Shown here: positions 1 through 6,119 of the stretch, in pieces | Numbering within the stretch: position 1 is the first letter of the stretch | Layout of the letters: each line of letters starts with the position of its first letter | NCBI GenBank assembly: GCA_050692915.1 | Contig: JBOGVU010000067.1 | Location: forward strand, 1 to 14,333 | Source of the DNA: CALAEC01 sp050692915 | Lineage (GTDB): Bacteria; Actinomycetota; UBA4738; CALAEC01 | Direction: 5' to 3' | DNA: 14,333 nucleotides | The notes under the pieces: model-generated | Database searches by the model: none | What the model saw: only the letters and a program-made list of their open reading frames with translations | What the model was told of the DNA's origin: nothing | Program-made: the position numbers and the translations under genes

Positions 1-1
1 G

Positions 2-328
2 GCCCGCGGGGTGGGGCGGCGGGCGCGACGCGCCGGTCGGGCTGCCGGGGCCGAGGCCTACGGCACGTGGCAGGCGGCGACCCACGTCGGCGACGCCATG
101 CTGCCGGAGGATGACGTGGTTCTGGCCCACAAGGTGGAGAGCGAGGCCCTCCGCGAGCTGGCGGGCCGCATCATCGTCAACGCCGAGGAGGGCGTGGTGG
201 TGCTCCGCGGTGCCGTGGCCCGGTCCGAGGACGTCGACGAGATCGAGCGGCGGGTCCGCCGCGTGGGCGGAGTTCGCGGGGTCCGGAACCTCCTGCACCT
301 CGAGGGCACCCCGGCGCCCGCCAGGTAG
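2..328 (+). CDS. BON-domain protein, C-terminal part (5' end outside window)
   Basis: The frame is open from the first complete codon of the window, so the gene probably begins upstream. The first in-frame start inside the window is GTG at 11, which would give 105 residues. The last ~70 residues look like a BON domain: an amphipathic helix (VESEALREL), then a beta-rich core (VNAEEGVVVLRGAVA), a second helix (VDEIERRVRRV), and the typical ending GVRGVRNLLHL. BON domains are known from osmotic-shock and membrane-associated proteins and are thought to bind phospholipid or other proteins. The preceding Arg/Ala/Gly-rich stretch looks like a linker, as in actinobacterial proteins that join a short N-terminal segment to one C-terminal BON domain. 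The stop at 326-328 lies 15 bases before the first possible udgX start. Domain call is fairly firm; the exact role is unknown. Confidence 0.7.
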   Translation, partial: ARGVGRRARRAGRAAGAEAYGTWQAATHVGDAMLPEDDVVLAHKVESEALRELAGRIIVNAEEGVVVLRGAVARSEDVDEIERRVRRVGGVRGVRNLLHLEGTPAPAR

Positions 329-339
329 CATCCGCCCGG

Positions 340-345
340 TAGGGT
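340..345 (+). promoter_or_regulatory. Candidate -10 element of a leaderless udgX transcript
   Basis: TAGGGT fits the actinobacterial -10 pattern TANNNT and ends seven bases before GTG 353. That is the spacing expected if transcription begins at or next to the start codon. There is no Shine-Dalgarno sequence before either GTG 344 or GTG 353, and no convincing -35 element. The same arrangement (TAGGCT, seven bases, GTG) precedes pepN at 6120. Inference from pattern only. Confidence 0.4.
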
Positions 346-985
346 GGTGGCCGTGACCGCGGCCGACTTCCTTCCCCTGCGACGCTCGCTCACGGCCCTC
401 CGTGAGGCCGCCGCCTCGTGTCGAGGCTGTCCGCTGTACCGGGACGCCACCCAGACGGTGTTCGGTGAGGGCAGGGCGGCGGCCGAGGTCGTGTTCGTCG
501 GCGAGCAGCCCGGCGACCAGGAGGACCGACGGGGCAAGCCGTTCGTGGGGCCGGCCGGCCGGGTGCTCGGGGAGGCCCTCGAGGAAGCCGGCATCGATCG
601 GGCCGACGTGTACATCACGAACGTCGTCAAGCACTTCAAGTTCACGCCGCGGGGCAAGCGCCGGATCCACAAGCGGCCGTCGGCCGCCGAGACCGCGGCG
701 TGCCGGCCGTGGCTCGACGCCGAGCTCGAGGCGATCCGGCCGACCGCCCTGATGGCGCTGGGGGCCACCGCGGCCCAGGACCTGTTCGGCCGGTCGTTCC
801 GGGTGACGAAGCAGCGGGGGCGCTCCCTCGACTCGGACCTGGCGCCGCTGGTGATGGCCTCGGTCCACCCCTCGTCGATCCTCCGGGCCCCCGACGACGA
901 CGCCCGGCGGGAGGAGTACGAGCGGTTCGTGGCGGACCTCCGCGCGCTGGCCGCGGGGCTCAAGGAGCTGGGGGAGGCTTCCTGA
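344..985 (+). CDS. udgX: UdgX-type uracil-DNA glycosylase (family 4-like, Fe-S)
   Basis: A 213-residue member of the uracil-DNA glycosylase superfamily that removes uracil from DNA. Visible motifs are CxxC (C26, C29), the active-site loop GEQPGDQED (53-61), the UdgX-specific insertion KRRIHKRP (105-112) and the C-terminal HPSSILR (175-181). The KRRIH loop distinguishes UdgX from ordinary family 4 enzymes. In the mycobacterial protein its histidine (H109, also residue 109 here counted from GTG 344) attacks the abasic sugar after uracil release and leaves the enzyme covalently bound to DNA. Only three cysteines (26, 29, 120) are placed to hold the 4Fe-4S cluster. H97 stands where family 4 enzymes have the remaining cysteine. 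The start could be GTG 344 or GTG 353; the latter fits a leaderless transcript. The stop TGA overlaps the CTG start of the polymerase gene, so the two are almost surely one transcript. Confidence 0.93.
   Translation: MVAVTAADFLPLRRSLTALREAAASCRGCPLYRDATQTVFGEGRAAAEVVFVGEQPGDQEDRRGKPFVGPAGRVLGEALEEAGIDRADVYITNVVKHFKFTPRGKRRIHKRPSAAETAACRPWLDAELEAIRPTALMALGATAAQDLFGRSFRVTKQRGRSLDSDLAPLVMASVHPSSILRAPDDDARREEYERFVADLRALAAGLKELGEAS
970..985 (+). promoter_or_regulatory. Shine-Dalgarno and CTGA stop/start overlap for the polymerase gene
   Basis: GGGGGAGG (970-977) is followed after four bases by CTGA (982-985). CTG would initiate the polymerase and TGA ends udgX. No ATG, GTG or TTG occurs in the polymerase frame between the GTG at 700, deep inside udgX, and the ATG at 1078, which would remove a conserved N-terminal segment. 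CTG initiation is therefore the most economical reading. Confidence 0.6.
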
Positions 986-1986
986 GCCCGGACGCCGAGA
1001 CGATCGAGGTCGCCGGGCGCGAGGTCCGGGTCAGCAACCCTGACAAGGTCCTGTTCCCGAAGGCCGGCCACACGAAGATGGACGTGGTCCAGTATTTCCT
1101 GGCCGTGGGGGAGGCCGTGGTGCACGGCGCCGGGGACCGCCCCACGGTGATGCGGCGGTTCCCCGACGGCATCCTCGGCGAGGCCTTCTACCAGAAGCGG
1201 GTGCCGAAGTCCCGCCCGGAATGGCTGGAGACCGTGCGGATCACGTTCCCCAGCGGCCGGGAGGCCGACGAGCTCGTCATGGCCGACGTGGCCCACCTGA
1301 TCTGGATGGCGAACCTGGCCTCCCTGGAGCTCCACCCATGGCCGGTTCGGAAGACCGACGTCGACCACCCCGACGAGCTCCGGATCGATCTCGACCCCAC
1401 GCCGCGGATCCCGTTCGCCAGCGTGCGGAAGGTGGCGCTGGTGTGCCGGGGCCTCCTCGAGGAGCTCGGTCTCCGGGGCTTCCCGAAGACCAGCGGGAAG
1501 CGGGGGATCCACATCCTGGTCCGGGTCGAGCCGCGGTGGGAGTTCCCCGACGTCCGTCGGGCCGCGTTGGCGTTCGCCCGGGAGGTGGAGCGCCGCAACG
1601 ACCTGGCCACCACGGCGTGGTGGAAGGAGGAGCGCCGGGGCGTGTTCGTGGACTATAACCAGAATGCCCGGGACCGCACGGTGGCCTCGGCCTACTCGAT
1701 CCGGCCGGTCGAGGACGCCAGGGTGTCGTTCCCGATCCGATGGGACGACGTCGAGGACGTGAACCCGAAGGAGTTTCGCCTGGACACGGTGCCGAAGCTG
1801 GTGGCGGAGCGGGGCGACGCGCTTCAGGGGATCGACGAGCATGCGGGGTCGCTGGAGACGCTCCTGGAGTGGTCGGAGCGCGACGAGGCCAAAGGTATGG
1901 AGGACGCGCCCTGGCCGGTCCACCACCCGAAGATGCCCGGTGAACCCACCCGGGTGGCCCCCAGCCGCGCGCGCAAGGCCAAATGA
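982..1986 (+). CDS. LigD-type primase-polymerase (Prim-PolC / PolD-like), stand-alone
   Basis: A 334-residue archaeo-eukaryotic primase-fold polymerase of the LigD polymerase-domain family, which fills short DNA gaps and prefers ribonucleotides. The family N-terminus VRVSNPDKVLFP is at 16-26. Catalytic aspartates are in RIDLDPTP (D136, D138) and VFVDYNQNARDRT (D224). The nucleotide-binding motif SGKRGIH is at 171-177. The ligase and phosphoesterase modules of full LigD are absent, so this is the stand-alone form seen in mycobacteria as PolD/Prim-PolC. The start is inferred as CTG 982, in a four-base CTGA overlap with udgX and preceded by GGGGGAGG. A longer frame reaches back to GTG 700, but its extra residues are an out-of-frame reading of udgX. 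Mycobacterial Prim-PolC has been linked with LigC to base excision repair. The neighbouring udgX and the convergent LigC gene fit that role better than Ku-dependent end joining, and no Ku gene is in view. Confidence 0.9.
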   Translation: MSPDAETIEVAGREVRVSNPDKVLFPKAGHTKMDVVQYFLAVGEAVVHGAGDRPTVMRRFPDGILGEAFYQKRVPKSRPEWLETVRITFPSGREADELVMADVAHLIWMANLASLELHPWPVRKTDVDHPDELRIDLDPTPRIPFASVRKVALVCRGLLEELGLRGFPKTSGKRGIHILVRVEPRWEFPDVRRAALAFAREVERRNDLATTAWWKEERRGVFVDYNQNARDRTVASAYSIRPVEDARVSFPIRWDDVEDVNPKEFRLDTVPKLVAERGDALQGIDEHAGSLETLLEWSERDEAKGMEDAPWPVHHPKMPGEPTRVAPSRARKAK

Positions 1987-2085
1987 GGCCACAACCCGTC
2001 GAAACCGAACCGAACGTGTTCGTCATCGGAGGCCTCTTGATGAGCGCGGTCCGGCGACGAGAATCCTCGCCGAGGTAGAGCGAAG
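1987..2085. other. Convergent intergenic region with a weak possible terminator
   Basis: This 99-base gap separates the ends of the polymerase (+) and cupin (-) genes. It contains one modest inverted repeat, CGGCGA at 2052-2057 and TCGCCG at 2067-2072, with a nine-base loop that can itself form a competing CGAG/CTCG stem. A convergent gap is where a bidirectional terminator is expected, but there is no T-run on either strand, so I regard this as weak. No ORF or RNA gene is evident. Confidence 0.3.
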
Positions 2086-2409
2086 CTAGTTCCCGTACTG
2101 CTTCGTCTCGGGTCGCTCCAGGAGGAGGGTATGCGCCGCAGCCTCAGCCACCGGACGGTGACGGATGCCTCGCGGGACCACGTAGAGGTCCCCGGTGCGG
2201 AGCGTCACGGCGTCGCGGCCCTCCATCTCGATCCGGAACTCGCCGTCCCAGCAGAGGAACACCTCATCCTCCTCGTGATGGTGCCAGGGGAACTCGCCCA
2301 CGATTCGGGCGATCCTCACGACCGCCTCGTTCGCCTCGGCCAGATCCTGCGGTTGAAACGGTCCTGGCAGCGCCGCTGCCGCATCCGGGATGGAGACCGG
2401 TTCGTTCAT
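2086..2409 (-). CDS. Small cupin-domain protein
   Basis: A 107-residue single-domain cupin. The metal-binding motif is PWHHHEEDEVF (41-51; H43, H45 and E49 are likely ligands) and the second motif ends in GIRHRPVA with H84. Between them lies GDLYVVPRG, typical of the cupin barrel turn. Such mononuclear metal barrels include isomerases, dioxygenases and sensor domains; the substrate cannot be told from sequence. GTG at 2412 is immediately followed by ATG at 2409. The Shine-Dalgarno GAGAGGAG sits at proper distance only from the ATG, so I chose 2409. The gene begins 13 bases after the LigC stop and is probably the last gene of the minus-strand operon. Whether it shares a function with the ligase or is only co-transcribed is unknown. 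Confidence 0.85.
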   Translation of the reverse strand: MNEPVSIPDAAAALPGPFQPQDLAEANEAVVRIARIVGEFPWHHHEEDEVFLCWDGEFRIEMEGRDAVTLRTGDLYVVPRGIRHRPVAEAAAHTLLLERPETKQYGN

Positions 2410-2422
2410 CACGCTCCTCTCA

Positions 2423-3460
2423 TCAGCCGCGAGTTGGGGAGAGCTGGGCGAAGGTGCAGTCCTTCGGCTTGCGGTCGGGGCGCCACCTGAGGAACTGGGC
2501 CAGGTGGCGGAACCGGCGGCCGCCCTGGAAGTGGTCGTAGGCCACCTCGCACACCAGCGTTGGCTCCAGCGGGATCCAGTCCTTCTCCTGCTGGCGCCAC
2601 CGGCTGGGGCCGCCCAGGATCGTGCCCCCGGGGAACCCCTCGCCGCCCTCGAGCGGCCGGAGCTTTTCCACGAGCTCCAGCCGGGTCTTCATCGAAAACG
2701 CTCCGCACGCCCCGACGTTGTGGAGCGCGCCGTCCTCCTCGTACAGCCCCAGGAGCAGCGATCCCACCCCACTGCCGGACTTGTGGATCCGGTACCCGCC
2801 GACCACGCACTCGATGGTGCGGGCGTGCTTCACCTTCACCATGGCCCGTTTCCCCGGCTGGTACGTCAGGTCGTCTCGCTTGGCGATCACCCCATCGAGT
2901 CCGGAGTCCTCGAGCTCGTCGAACCACCGGGTGGCCTCGTCCGCGTCCTCGGTCTGCGGCGTGAGGACGACGTGCGTTCGGTGGGCCAGGATCGCCCTCA
3001 TGGTCCTGGCGGTGGGCTTCGGCTCGACGATGGTCGCCAGCCGCCCCCACCGCTTCGTCAGCGGCTCCTTCCGGAGGTCCGTCGACCCCTCGGCCAGCAG
3101 GTCGAACGCCACGTAGGACGACGGGGTCTCCTTGGCCAGCCGCCGCACCCGGGAGTCCGCGGGGTGGATGCGCTGCTGGAGCACCTCGAAAGCGAGGGTG
3201 CCGTCGCCGGCCACCACGATCTCGCCATCGACCACGCACCGGCGGGGAAGGATCTCGAGGAGTGCCGCGACCAGCTCCGGGAAGTACCGCTCTAGGGTCT
3301 TCCGGCCCCGGCTCCCGATCGTGAGGTCCTTGCCGTCGCGGAACACGATGCCCCTGAACCCGTCCCACTTCGGCTCGTACCGCCACCCGTCACCTCGGGG
3401 GATCTCCGGCTCGAGCTTGGCCAGCATCGGCTCGAGCGGCGGGGTGACGGGGAGGGTCAG
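2423..3460 (-). CDS. ligC: ATP-dependent DNA ligase, LigC type
   Basis: A 345-residue enzyme that seals DNA nicks using ATP. The adenylation motif is KWDGFR (31-36), with K31 as the AMP-accepting lysine. Further nucleotidyltransferase motifs follow: VDGEIV (77-82), YVAFDLL (116-122), DGVIAKR (189-195), VKVKH (208-212). An OB-fold region starts at about GYRIHKSG and ends with RRFRHLAQFLRWRPDR. Length and architecture match mycobacterial LigC (about 350 residues). It lacks the polymerase and nuclease modules of LigD and the N-terminal domain of LigB-type ligases. The conserved N-terminus LPVxPPxEPMLAK is present in full only if translation begins at CTG 3460, which overlaps the hydrolase stop as CTGA. 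The alternative ATG (3427) would cut into it. GGAGGAGG lies seven bases upstream of the CTG. The gene converges with the Prim-PolC gene about 0.4 kb away, a pairing also known from mycobacteria. Confidence 0.92.
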   Translation of the reverse strand: MTLPVTPPLEPMLAKLEPEIPRGDGWRYEPKWDGFRGIVFRDGKDLTIGSRGRKTLERYFPELVAALLEILPRRCVVDGEIVVAGDGTLAFEVLQQRIHPADSRVRRLAKETPSSYVAFDLLAEGSTDLRKEPLTKRWGRLATIVEPKPTARTMRAILAHRTHVVLTPQTEDADEATRWFDELEDSGLDGVIAKRDDLTYQPGKRAMVKVKHARTIECVVGGYRIHKSGSGVGSLLLGLYEEDGALHNVGACGAFSMKTRLELVEKLRPLEGGEGFPGGTILGGPSRWRQQEKDWIPLEPTLVCEVAYDHFQGGRRFRHLAQFLRWRPDRKPKDCTFAQLSPTRG

Positions 3461-3475
3461 GCCGCCACCTCCTCC
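3457..3475 (-). promoter_or_regulatory. Shine-Dalgarno and CTGA stop/start overlap for ligC
   Basis: On the minus strand GGAGGAGG (3475-3468) is followed by seven bases and CTGA (3460-3457). TGA ends the hydrolase and CTG is the inferred ligase start. This has the same architecture as the udgX/polymerase junction at 970-985. Confidence 0.6.
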
Positions 3476-4239
3476 AGGAACCCGATCACCAGCCCGTTGA
3501 ACACCTCCGGCTTCCTGACGTTCGGGACGTGATCGGCTTCCTCGATGACGGCCTTCCGGGCGCCCGGGATCCCGGTGGCCAACAGGTCCGCGAGGCGGAG
3601 CATCTCCGGGATGTCCCGGTCGCCGACCAGCACCAGCGTGGGGACGGAGATCTCGCCCAGGCGGTCGATGGCCCTCTGCTCGAACACGTCCGCGAGGTCC
3701 TCGGCGAGGGGGGCGTTCAGGTTCTCGCGGGCGATCAGCCGCTGCCGGTCGTCGCTGCCCGTTCGGAGCGGACACCACAGCTCCAGATCGAGCTCGAGGG
3801 CCGCCCCGAGGTCACCTCGTTGGACCGCCGCCTCGGTCTCCTTCCGATGCCGCCTGATGTCCTCACCCCAGTCGTCGAACCCCGTTACCCCCGCGCCGAC
3901 GAGAACCAGCGTCGAAATTCGGTCCGGATGGGTCAGGGCCAGATCGATGGCCGCGTAGCCCCCGAGCGAGAGCCCGACCACCGCGGCGCGCAGGACGCCC
4001 TCCGCGTCCAGCACGGTCAGCAGGTCCTCGGTGAGGTTGAACTCCCGTTCGGCCGGATCGGAACGTCCGAACCCTCGGAAGTCCGGCCGGATCGTCCGGA
4101 ACCGTGTGGTGAACGCTTCCCACTGGTCGTCCCACAGTCGTCGGTCCCAGAGTCCTCCGTGGACGAGGACCACAGGCGGACCCGACCCGGCGACGTCGTA
4201 GAAGAGCCTGGCGCCGTCGGGCGCCGTCGCGAACGGCAT
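3457..4239 (-). CDS. Alpha/beta-hydrolase fold protein
   Basis: A 260-residue alpha/beta hydrolase of the esterase/lactonase/haloperoxidase-like group. The oxyanion-hole motif is LVHGG (25-29), the nucleophile elbow is GLSLGG with S91, the acid is probably D209 in VGDRDIPE, and the catalytic histidine is H237 in EEADHVPN. A cap of about 80 residues (115-195) lies between the elbow and the acid, as in 3-oxoadipate enol-lactonase-like enzymes. There is no signal peptide or membrane segment, so it is cytoplasmic; the substrate is not predictable. ATG 4239 shares one base with the TGA of the upstream glycosyltransferase (TGATG), and its own stop overlaps the ligC CTG. It is therefore tightly coupled on both sides. 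Fold and catalytic triad are secure; the biological role is open. Confidence 0.9.
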   Translation of the reverse strand: MPFATAPDGARLFYDVAGSGPPVVLVHGGLWDRRLWDDQWEAFTTRFRTIRPDFRGFGRSDPAEREFNLTEDLLTVLDAEGVLRAAVVGLSLGGYAAIDLALTHPDRISTLVLVGAGVTGFDDWGEDIRRHRKETEAAVQRGDLGAALELDLELWCPLRTGSDDRQRLIARENLNAPLAEDLADVFEQRAIDRLGEISVPTLVLVGDRDIPEMLRLADLLATGIPGARKAVIEEADHVPNVRKPEVFNGLVIGFLEEVAA

Positions 4240-5369
4240 CAGCGGGCCAGCGCGTCGACCAGGAGGCCGCGGAGGCGGGCGGACAGGGCCTCCCAGGTGA
4301 AATCGCGGTGGACCCGGTCGGCGCCCCGGGCGCCGAGCTTCGCGGCCTTGTCCGGGTCGCCGAGGAGCTCCAGCACCGCCTCGGCCACTTCGTCGACCTC
4401 GTTGCCGTCGACCACCAGGCCGGTCTCGCCGTGGACCACGGCCTCGGGGGCGCCGCCGGAGTCGCCGGCCACGCAGGGGCGGCCCACGGCCGACGCCTCG
4501 ATGAAGGCCAGGCCGAACGCCTCCACCTCGAGCCCGAGCTTGCGGGTCCGGCACGGCATGGCGAACAGGTCGCCGGCCCGGAAGTACTGGGGGAGGACGT
4601 CGTAGGGGACCTCGCCGACGAACACGACCCGGTCAGCCACCTTCTTCCGGTGGGCCAGTCCCTCCAGCCGCTCCCGATCTGGCCCCGATCCAACCACCAG
4701 GAACCGGGCGTCGGGGACCTCCCGGAGGATCCACGGCATGGCCCGGATCACCTTGTCCTGGCCCTTGCGGAGCGTCAGGCGGGCCACGCAGGAGATCACC
4801 GGGCGGTCGTCCAGGCCGTGGCGCTCCCGCACGTCGGCGTCCGGTATGCCGGGATGGAACCTGGTTCGGTCGATGCCCGGAGGCAGGAGCTCGATCCACG
4901 GCTCGGGACCCACCACCTGCCGGAGCTGCTCCACGGCCCATGCCGAAACGCCCATCGTCAGCACCGCCCCGCGGGTCACCGAGCCCAGCAGCCCCCGGGT
5001 GACCGGGACCTGGCCGGCCCACACCTCGACGCCGTGGGTGAACGTGGCGTACGGGACGCCGGTGCGCCGCTGGATCGACCGGCCCATCAGGGCCAGCGGC
5101 GCTGCTGCCCCGAACAGCACGATGTCGGCTCCGTGCTCGCGCACGAGCTCCTCGACCCGGTCCCGCACCGGCGCGGTGGGGTACATCCCCCGGGCCGGCC
5201 ACCGGACCACCCGCTGTGGGTACCGGGCGTCGAACGCGTCCGCCTCGGGCCAATCGGCGGCGAACACGGTGACGTCGCCTCGGGGGAACCGCCGCATCAG
5301 CTCGGCCACGTAGCCGTTCACGCCCCCGACGCGGGGCGGGAAGTCGTTCGTGACCACCAGCACCTTCAT
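4239..5369 (-). CDS. pimB: GT4 glycosyltransferase, PimB'-like mannosyltransferase
   Basis: A 376-residue GT-B fold, family GT4 enzyme resembling PimB', which adds the second mannose (alpha-1,6, from GDP-mannose) to phosphatidylinositol mannoside at the inner face of the membrane. The N-terminal acceptor domain opens with VTNDFPPRVGGVNGY (6-20) and includes THGVEVW (111-117). The C-terminal donor domain has RLTLRKGQDK (R197, K202), MPCRTRKLGLEVEAFG (271-286), the EX7E motif (E283, E291) and GDSGGAPEAV (302-311), which are hallmark PimB' segments. ATG 5369 has GGAG about ten bases upstream. The gene follows the membrane-protein gene by 24 bases and overlaps the hydrolase. If truly PimB', the host makes PIM-type lipids, which points to Actinomycetota. 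A related GT4 mannosyl- or glucosyltransferase acting on another lipid is the main alternative. Confidence 0.88.
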   Translation of the reverse strand: MKVLVVTNDFPPRVGGVNGYVAELMRRFPRGDVTVFAADWPEADAFDARYPQRVVRWPARGMYPTAPVRDRVEELVREHGADIVLFGAAAPLALMGRSIQRRTGVPYATFTHGVEVWAGQVPVTRGLLGSVTRGAVLTMGVSAWAVEQLRQVVGPEPWIELLPPGIDRTRFHPGIPDADVRERHGLDDRPVISCVARLTLRKGQDKVIRAMPWILREVPDARFLVVGSGPDRERLEGLAHRKKVADRVVFVGEVPYDVLPQYFRAGDLFAMPCRTRKLGLEVEAFGLAFIEASAVGRPCVAGDSGGAPEAVVHGETGLVVDGNEVDEVAEAVLELLGDPDKAAKLGARGADRVHRDFTWEALSARLRGLLVDALAR

Positions 5370-5393
5370 GCCATGGATCTCCAGACCGGGCTC

Positions 5394-6020
5394 CTACGTA
5401 CCCCGGGGGGAGGAGGATGATACCTGCTCTTCTCCGCGCCGGAGCGACCGACCCAGCCAGACGAACCAGATCGGGTGGACCACCGCACCGGTCACCCCCG
5501 CCAGCCCCAGCAGGAACAGGTTGCTGGTGTCGAGGATGAATAGTCGAGCCACGTAGATCCCGACCAGGAGGACACCGAGGGCCATCCCCAGCCCCCCCAG
5601 CCCAGCCGGCAGGCCCGACCCGTGCCGGATCACCCACGAAAGGACCAGCACACCGAGGCCGGTGACCCCGAACGTCAGCAAGCCGCGGGGGTCGACCTCG
5701 TTGGGGATCCCGGGCAGGTCGAACGCCGGGTGGACCTGGCGGGCCAGGTCGAACCCCCCATGGATCGCCGAGCCCACCACCCCCACCATGCCGAGGAGCA
5801 TTCCCCACAGGGCGAAGCCCGGCTCCGCCTCCCGGATCCTCTGGTACAGGCCGGCCAGCACCGCGGTCCCCAGGATCCCGCCGGCCAGGAGCAGGAGGGC
5901 CGCGAGGGTTTGAGCCACCCCAGAGTCGGCCTTCACGGCCACCACGAACGAGACCGCGTAGGCCACCCCGCCGGCCGCCACCGCGTACGCGCTGGCTCCC
6001 GCGAACCGCTGGAACGTCAT
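5394..6020 (-). CDS. Six-helix integral membrane protein, uncharacterised
   Basis: A 208-residue protein with about six predicted hydrophobic helices (roughly 7-29, 37-58, 69-88, 112-131, 138-160, 167-189) and a polar tail (RRGEEQVSSSSPRGT). No enzyme motif is recognised. The layout resembles small DUF-type membrane proteins common in Actinomycetota and Chloroflexota, and I would not assign a function. Possibly notable polar residues are the loop HGGFDLARQVHPAFD (87-101), between helices three and four, and H182 in helix six. ATG 6020 is preceded by AGGAAGGGG at a suitable distance. It appears to be the first gene of the five-gene minus-strand run ending in the cupin gene. Its promoter would lie in the 6021-6119 region shared with pepN. 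Confidence 0.75.
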   Translation of the reverse strand: MTFQRFAGASAYAVAAGGVAYAVSFVVAVKADSGVAQTLAALLLLAGGILGTAVLAGLYQRIREAEPGFALWGMLLGMVGVVGSAIHGGFDLARQVHPAFDLPGIPNEVDPRGLLTFGVTGLGVLVLSWVIRHGSGLPAGLGGLGMALGVLLVGIYVARLFILDTSNLFLLGLAGVTGAVVHPIWFVWLGRSLRRGEEQVSSSSPRGT

Positions 6021-6032
6021 GTGGGCCCCTTC

Positions 6033-6065
6033 CTGGTCCGGGGCCGTATCGTACGGCCGGACCAG
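6033..6065. promoter_or_regulatory. Inverted repeat between divergent operons, overlapping a possible -10
   Basis: The left arm (6033-6048) and right arm (6052-6065) pair over 14 bp with a two-base GG bulge in the left arm and the three-base centre TCG. The inner part, GGCCGTATCGTACGGCC, is symmetric apart from the central three bases. On the minus strand the centre reads TACGAT (6053-6048), which fits TANNNT and would be the -10 of the membrane-protein operon, giving a short leader with a good Shine-Dalgarno. A repressor bound here could control one or both directions. It could instead act as an RNA hairpin in the 5' leader. No regulator gene is adjacent. Confidence 0.45.
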
Positions 6066-6106
6066 CCCCCGGGGGAAACGGCAGGTTGGGGCGACTCACC
6101 CCTTGG

Positions 6107-6112
6107 TAGGCT
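6107..6112 (+). promoter_or_regulatory. Candidate -10 element of a leaderless pepN transcript
   Basis: TAGGCT (TANNNT type) lies seven bases before GTG 6120, with no Shine-Dalgarno between them, matching the arrangement before udgX. A weak -35-like TTGGGG is at 6086-6091, with a spacer of only 15 bases. Confidence 0.4.
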
Positions 6113-6119
6113 GGCGCCC

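Noticed and set aside
700..981. N-terminal extension of the polymerase frame back to GTG 700
   Set aside because: The extra residues are an out-of-frame reading of udgX and do not resemble the LigD polymerase N-terminus, which begins just after CTG 982.
58..1992. Long minus-strand open frame of 644 codons opposite udgX and the polymerase gene
   Set aside because: It is antisense to two genes with clear catalytic motifs, shows Arg/Pro/His-rich low-complexity translation, and has no recognisable domain. High-GC DNA routinely opens such shadow frames.
344..3460. Classical Ku/LigD non-homologous end-joining operon
   Set aside because: No Ku gene is present, the polymerase and ligase are separate proteins on opposite strands, and the ligase matches LigC rather than a fused LigD. 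Base excision repair fits better.
5367..5375. Two-codon ATG GCA TGA mini-ORF overlapping the pimB start on the minus strand
   Set aside because: It is curious, but an ATG here arises easily by chance, there is no separate Shine-Dalgarno for it, and nothing supports a regulatory role.
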